Source: Pseudomonas arsenicoxydans (GTDB lineage: Bacteria > Pseudomonadota > Gammaproteobacteria > Pseudomonadales > Pseudomonadaceae). Taken from it: 64,000 bases of DNA. The position numbers were made by a program, and so were the translations under genes. The first letter of the stretch is position 1; the number at the start of each line of letters is the position of its first letter. Positions 62,009-64,000 of the stretch are shown in pieces. The notes below the pieces were generated by a model. It was not told the DNA's origin. It searched no databases and saw only the letters and a list, made by a program, of their open reading frames with translations. The stretch is from contig NZ_LT629705.1 of the NCBI RefSeq assembly GCF_900103875.1, positions 510,501 to 574,500 of the forward strand, written 5' to 3'.

Positions 62009-64000
62009 ATGGCTACCACCACCCTTGGGGTCAAACTAGATGACCCGACCCGCGAGCGCCTCAAAGCCGCCGCGACTTCGATTGATCGCACGCCGCATTG
62101 GCTGATCAAGCAGGCAATTTTCAATTACCTGGAAAAACTCGAGGGTGGTGCAACCCTGACCGAGCTGAGCGGTTTGACCAAGGATTCCGACGAAGCCGTC
62201 GATGCGCCTCTGGATCACGCCCACCAGTGCTTCCTCGAATTTGCTGAAAGCATCCTGCCGCAATCGGTCCTGCGCGCCTCGATCACCGCCGCTTACCGTC
62301 GCCCTGAGCCGGAAGTGGTGCCGATGCTGATCGAACAGGCTCGCCTGCCGGTCGCCATGGCGGAAGCCACCAACAAACTCGCTGCTTCGATTGCCGAAAA
62401 ACTGCGCAATCAGAAGAGCGCCGGCGGCCGTGCCGGCATTGTTCAGGGTTTGCTGCAGGAATTTTCCTTGTCGTCCCAGGAAGGCGTGGCACTGATGTGC
62501 CTGGCCGAAGCGCTGCTGCGTATCCCGGACAAAGGCACTCGCGACGCGCTGATTCGCGACAAAATCAGCACCGGCAACTGGCAGCCGCACTTGGGCAACA
62601 GCCCTTCGCTGTTCGTCAACGCCGCCACTTGGGGCTTGCTGCTGACCGGCAAACTGGTCGCCACCCATAACGAAACCGGCCTGACGTCGTCCCTGAGCCG
62701 CATCATCGGCAAGAGCGGCGAGCCGATGATTCGCAAGGGCGTCGACATGGCCATGCGCCTGATGGGCGAGCAGTTCGTGACCGGTGAAACCATCGCCGAA
62801 GCCTTGGCCAATGCGAGCAAGTTCGAAGCCAAGGGTTTCCGCTATTCCTACGACATGCTCGGCGAAGCGGCACTCACCGAACACGACGCTCAGAAGTACC
62901 TGGCCTCGTACGAACAAGCCATCCACTCGATCGGTAAAGCGTCCCACGGTCGTGGGATTTATGAAGGCCCGGGCATTTCCATCAAGCTCTCGGCACTGCA
63001 CCCGCGTTACAGCCGCGCCCAGTACGAGCGCGTGATGGACGAGCTGTACCCGCGCCTGCTGTCGCTGACCTTGCTGGCCAAGCAATACGACATCGGCTTG
63101 AACATCGACGCCGAAGAAGCCGACCGCCTCGAACTGTCGCTGGACCTGCTGGAGCGCCTGTGCTTCGAGCCGCAACTGACCGGCTGGAACGGCATCGGTT
63201 TCGTGATCCAGGCTTATCAGAAGCGCTGCCCGTATGTGATCGACTACGTGATCGACCTGGCTCGCCGCAGCCGTCATCGCTTGATGATCCGTCTGGTGAA
63301 AGGCGCGTACTGGGACAGCGAAATCAAGCGCGCACAGGTTGAAGGCCTGGAAGGCTATCCGGTCTACACCCGCAAGGTGTACACCGACGTTTCCTACATC
63401 GCCTGCGCGCGCAAACTGCTGTCGGTGCCGGAAGTCATCTACCCGCAATTCGCCACGCACAACGCCCACACCCTGTCGGCCATTTACCACATCGCCGGTC
63501 AGAACTATTACCCCGGCCAGTACGAGTTCCAGTGCCTGCACGGCATGGGTGAACCGTTGTACGAACAGGTTGTAGGCAAAGTTTCCGAAGGCAAGTTGAA
63601 CCGTCCGTGCCGCGTGTACGCACCGGTCGGTACTCACGAAACACTGCTGGCGTACCTGGTACGTCGCCTGCTGGAAAACGGCGCGAACACCTCGTTCGTC
63701 AACCAAATCGCCGATCAGTCCATCTCGATTCAGGCGCTGGTGGCCGATCCAGTGGCCAGCATCGAGCAAATGGCTACGCTGGAAGGCGGCTTCGGCCTGC
63801 CGCACCCGCGTATCCCGCTGCCGCGTGATCTTTATGGTGCCGAGCGCGCCAACTCCAGCGGCATCGACATGGCCAACGAACATCGTCTGGCTTCGTTGTC
63901 CTGCGCCCTGCTGGCCACTGCTCACAACCACTGGAAAGCCGCGCCGATGCTCGGTTGCGCCTCCAGCACTGAAACCCCTGCGCCAGTCCTGAACCCGTCC
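62009..64000 (+). CDS. putA: Trifunctional PutA: repressor, proline dehydrogenase, P5C dehydrogenase (3' end outside window)
   Basis: PutA oxidises proline to glutamate in two steps and represses the put genes when proline is scarce. Start ATG 62009 follows GAGG. Only 664 codons of about 1300 are in the window. Residues 2-47 form a ribbon-helix-helix DNA-binding domain (TTTLGVKLDDPTRERLKAAA). The proline dehydrogenase barrel follows, with ISIKLSALHPRY, IGLNIDAEEADRLE, RLMIRLVKGAYWDSEIKRAQ and FATHNAHTL as FAD and substrate motifs. The aldehyde dehydrogenase domain starts near the window edge. The large open frame on the opposite strand is a shadow. Confidence 0.96.
   Translation, partial: MATTTLGVKLDDPTRERLKAAATSIDRTPHWLIKQAIFNYLEKLEGGATLTELSGLTKDSDEAVDAPLDHAHQCFLEFAESILPQSVLRASITAAYRRPEPEVVPMLIEQARLPVAMAEATNKLAASIAEKLRNQKSAGGRAGIVQGLLQEFSLSSQEGVALMCLAEALLRIPDKGTRDALIRDKISTGNWQPHLGNSPSLFVNAATWGLLLTGKLVATHNETGLTSSLSRIIGKSGEPMIRKGVDMAMRLMGEQFVTGETIAEALANASKFEAKGFRYSYDMLGEAALTEHDAQKYLASYEQAIHSIGKASHGRGIYEGPGISIKLSALHPRYSRAQYERVMDELYPRLLSLTLLAKQYDIGLNIDAEEADRLELSLDLLERLCFEPQLTGWNGIGFVIQAYQKRCPYVIDYVIDLARRSRHRLMIRLVKGAYWDSEIKRAQVEGLEGYPVYTRKVYTDVSYIACARKLLSVPEVIYPQFATHNAHTLSAIYHIAGQNYYPGQYEFQCLHGMGEPLYEQVVGKVSEGKLNRPCRVYAPVGTHETLLAYLVRRLLENGANTSFVNQIADQSISIQALVADPVASIEQMATLEGGFGLPHPRIPLPRDLYGAERANSSGIDMANEHRLASLSCALLATAHNHWKAAPMLGCASSTETPAPVLNPS

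Noticed and set aside
62036..63931. 631-codon minus-strand open frame
   Set aside because: Antisense to putA, whose ribbon-helix-helix and proline dehydrogenase motifs are clear.

Overview
The window is chromosomal DNA from a Pseudomonas, most likely of the P. fluorescens/P. putida side of the genus. The evidence is high GC with strong third-position bias, Pseudomonas-type palindromic REP repeats with GTAGGAGC or GTGGGAGC arms, and gene order that follows the P. aeruginosa blocks thiC/tolC, waaA to aceF and dipA/msrA. No tRNA, rRNA, CRISPR array, complete insertion sequence or prophage is visible.

Layout. 1-3.5 kb: thiC (minus, running off the left edge) with a TPP riboswitch, and divergent tolC. 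3.6-9.4 kb: waaA (Kdo transferase), a LysR regulator divergent from an EmrE-type efflux gene, an FAD oxidoreductase/aldo-keto reductase pair, and a conserved protein with a degenerate Nudix box. 9.5-14.3 kb: msbA and hldE, separated by an APS kinase and a sulfotransferase, which together look like a private sulfation module. 14.4-17.5 kb: a WaaL O-antigen ligase fused to a kinase-like domain, and an acyltransferase. 17.6-33.4 kb: the LPS core locus, read leftwards as two tightly coupled operons: waaF-waaC-waaG-waaP-wapP-wapQ-tandem kinase, then carbamoyltransferase-wapH-mig-14-dnpA-ssg-wapR. A YceK-like lipoprotein gene and a DUF3800 gene are inserted between them. 33.7-41.7 kb: glnE divergent from the pyruvate dehydrogenase genes aceE and aceF. 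The ilvE gene that lies between waaF and glnE in P. aeruginosa is absent.

41.9-47.9 kb: a PhoD-like metallophosphatase, dipA (c-di-GMP phosphodiesterase with a dead GGDEF site), msrA and rlmJ. 48.2-59.8 kb: an accessory type VI secretion island. It has two arms: PAAR-Tae4-Tai4 on the plus strand, and vgrG-DUF4123-rhs-immunity on the minus strand. Between them lie AT-rich small genes that look like orphan toxin-tip and immunity modules, separated by a short repeat. 60-64 kb: putP and putA, divergent around six GTTGCA boxes, with putA running off the right edge.

The LPS genes build, phosphorylate, carbamoylate and possibly sulfate the core oligosaccharide: waaA, hldE, waaC and waaF make the inner core; waaG, wapH, ssg and wapR extend it; waaP, wapP and wapQ are kinases; msbA flips core-lipid A and waaL ligates polymer. 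The most unusual parts are the sulfation pair, the DUF3800 insertion in the LPS locus, and the Rhs island with an unassigned toxin tip and displaced tip/immunity modules.
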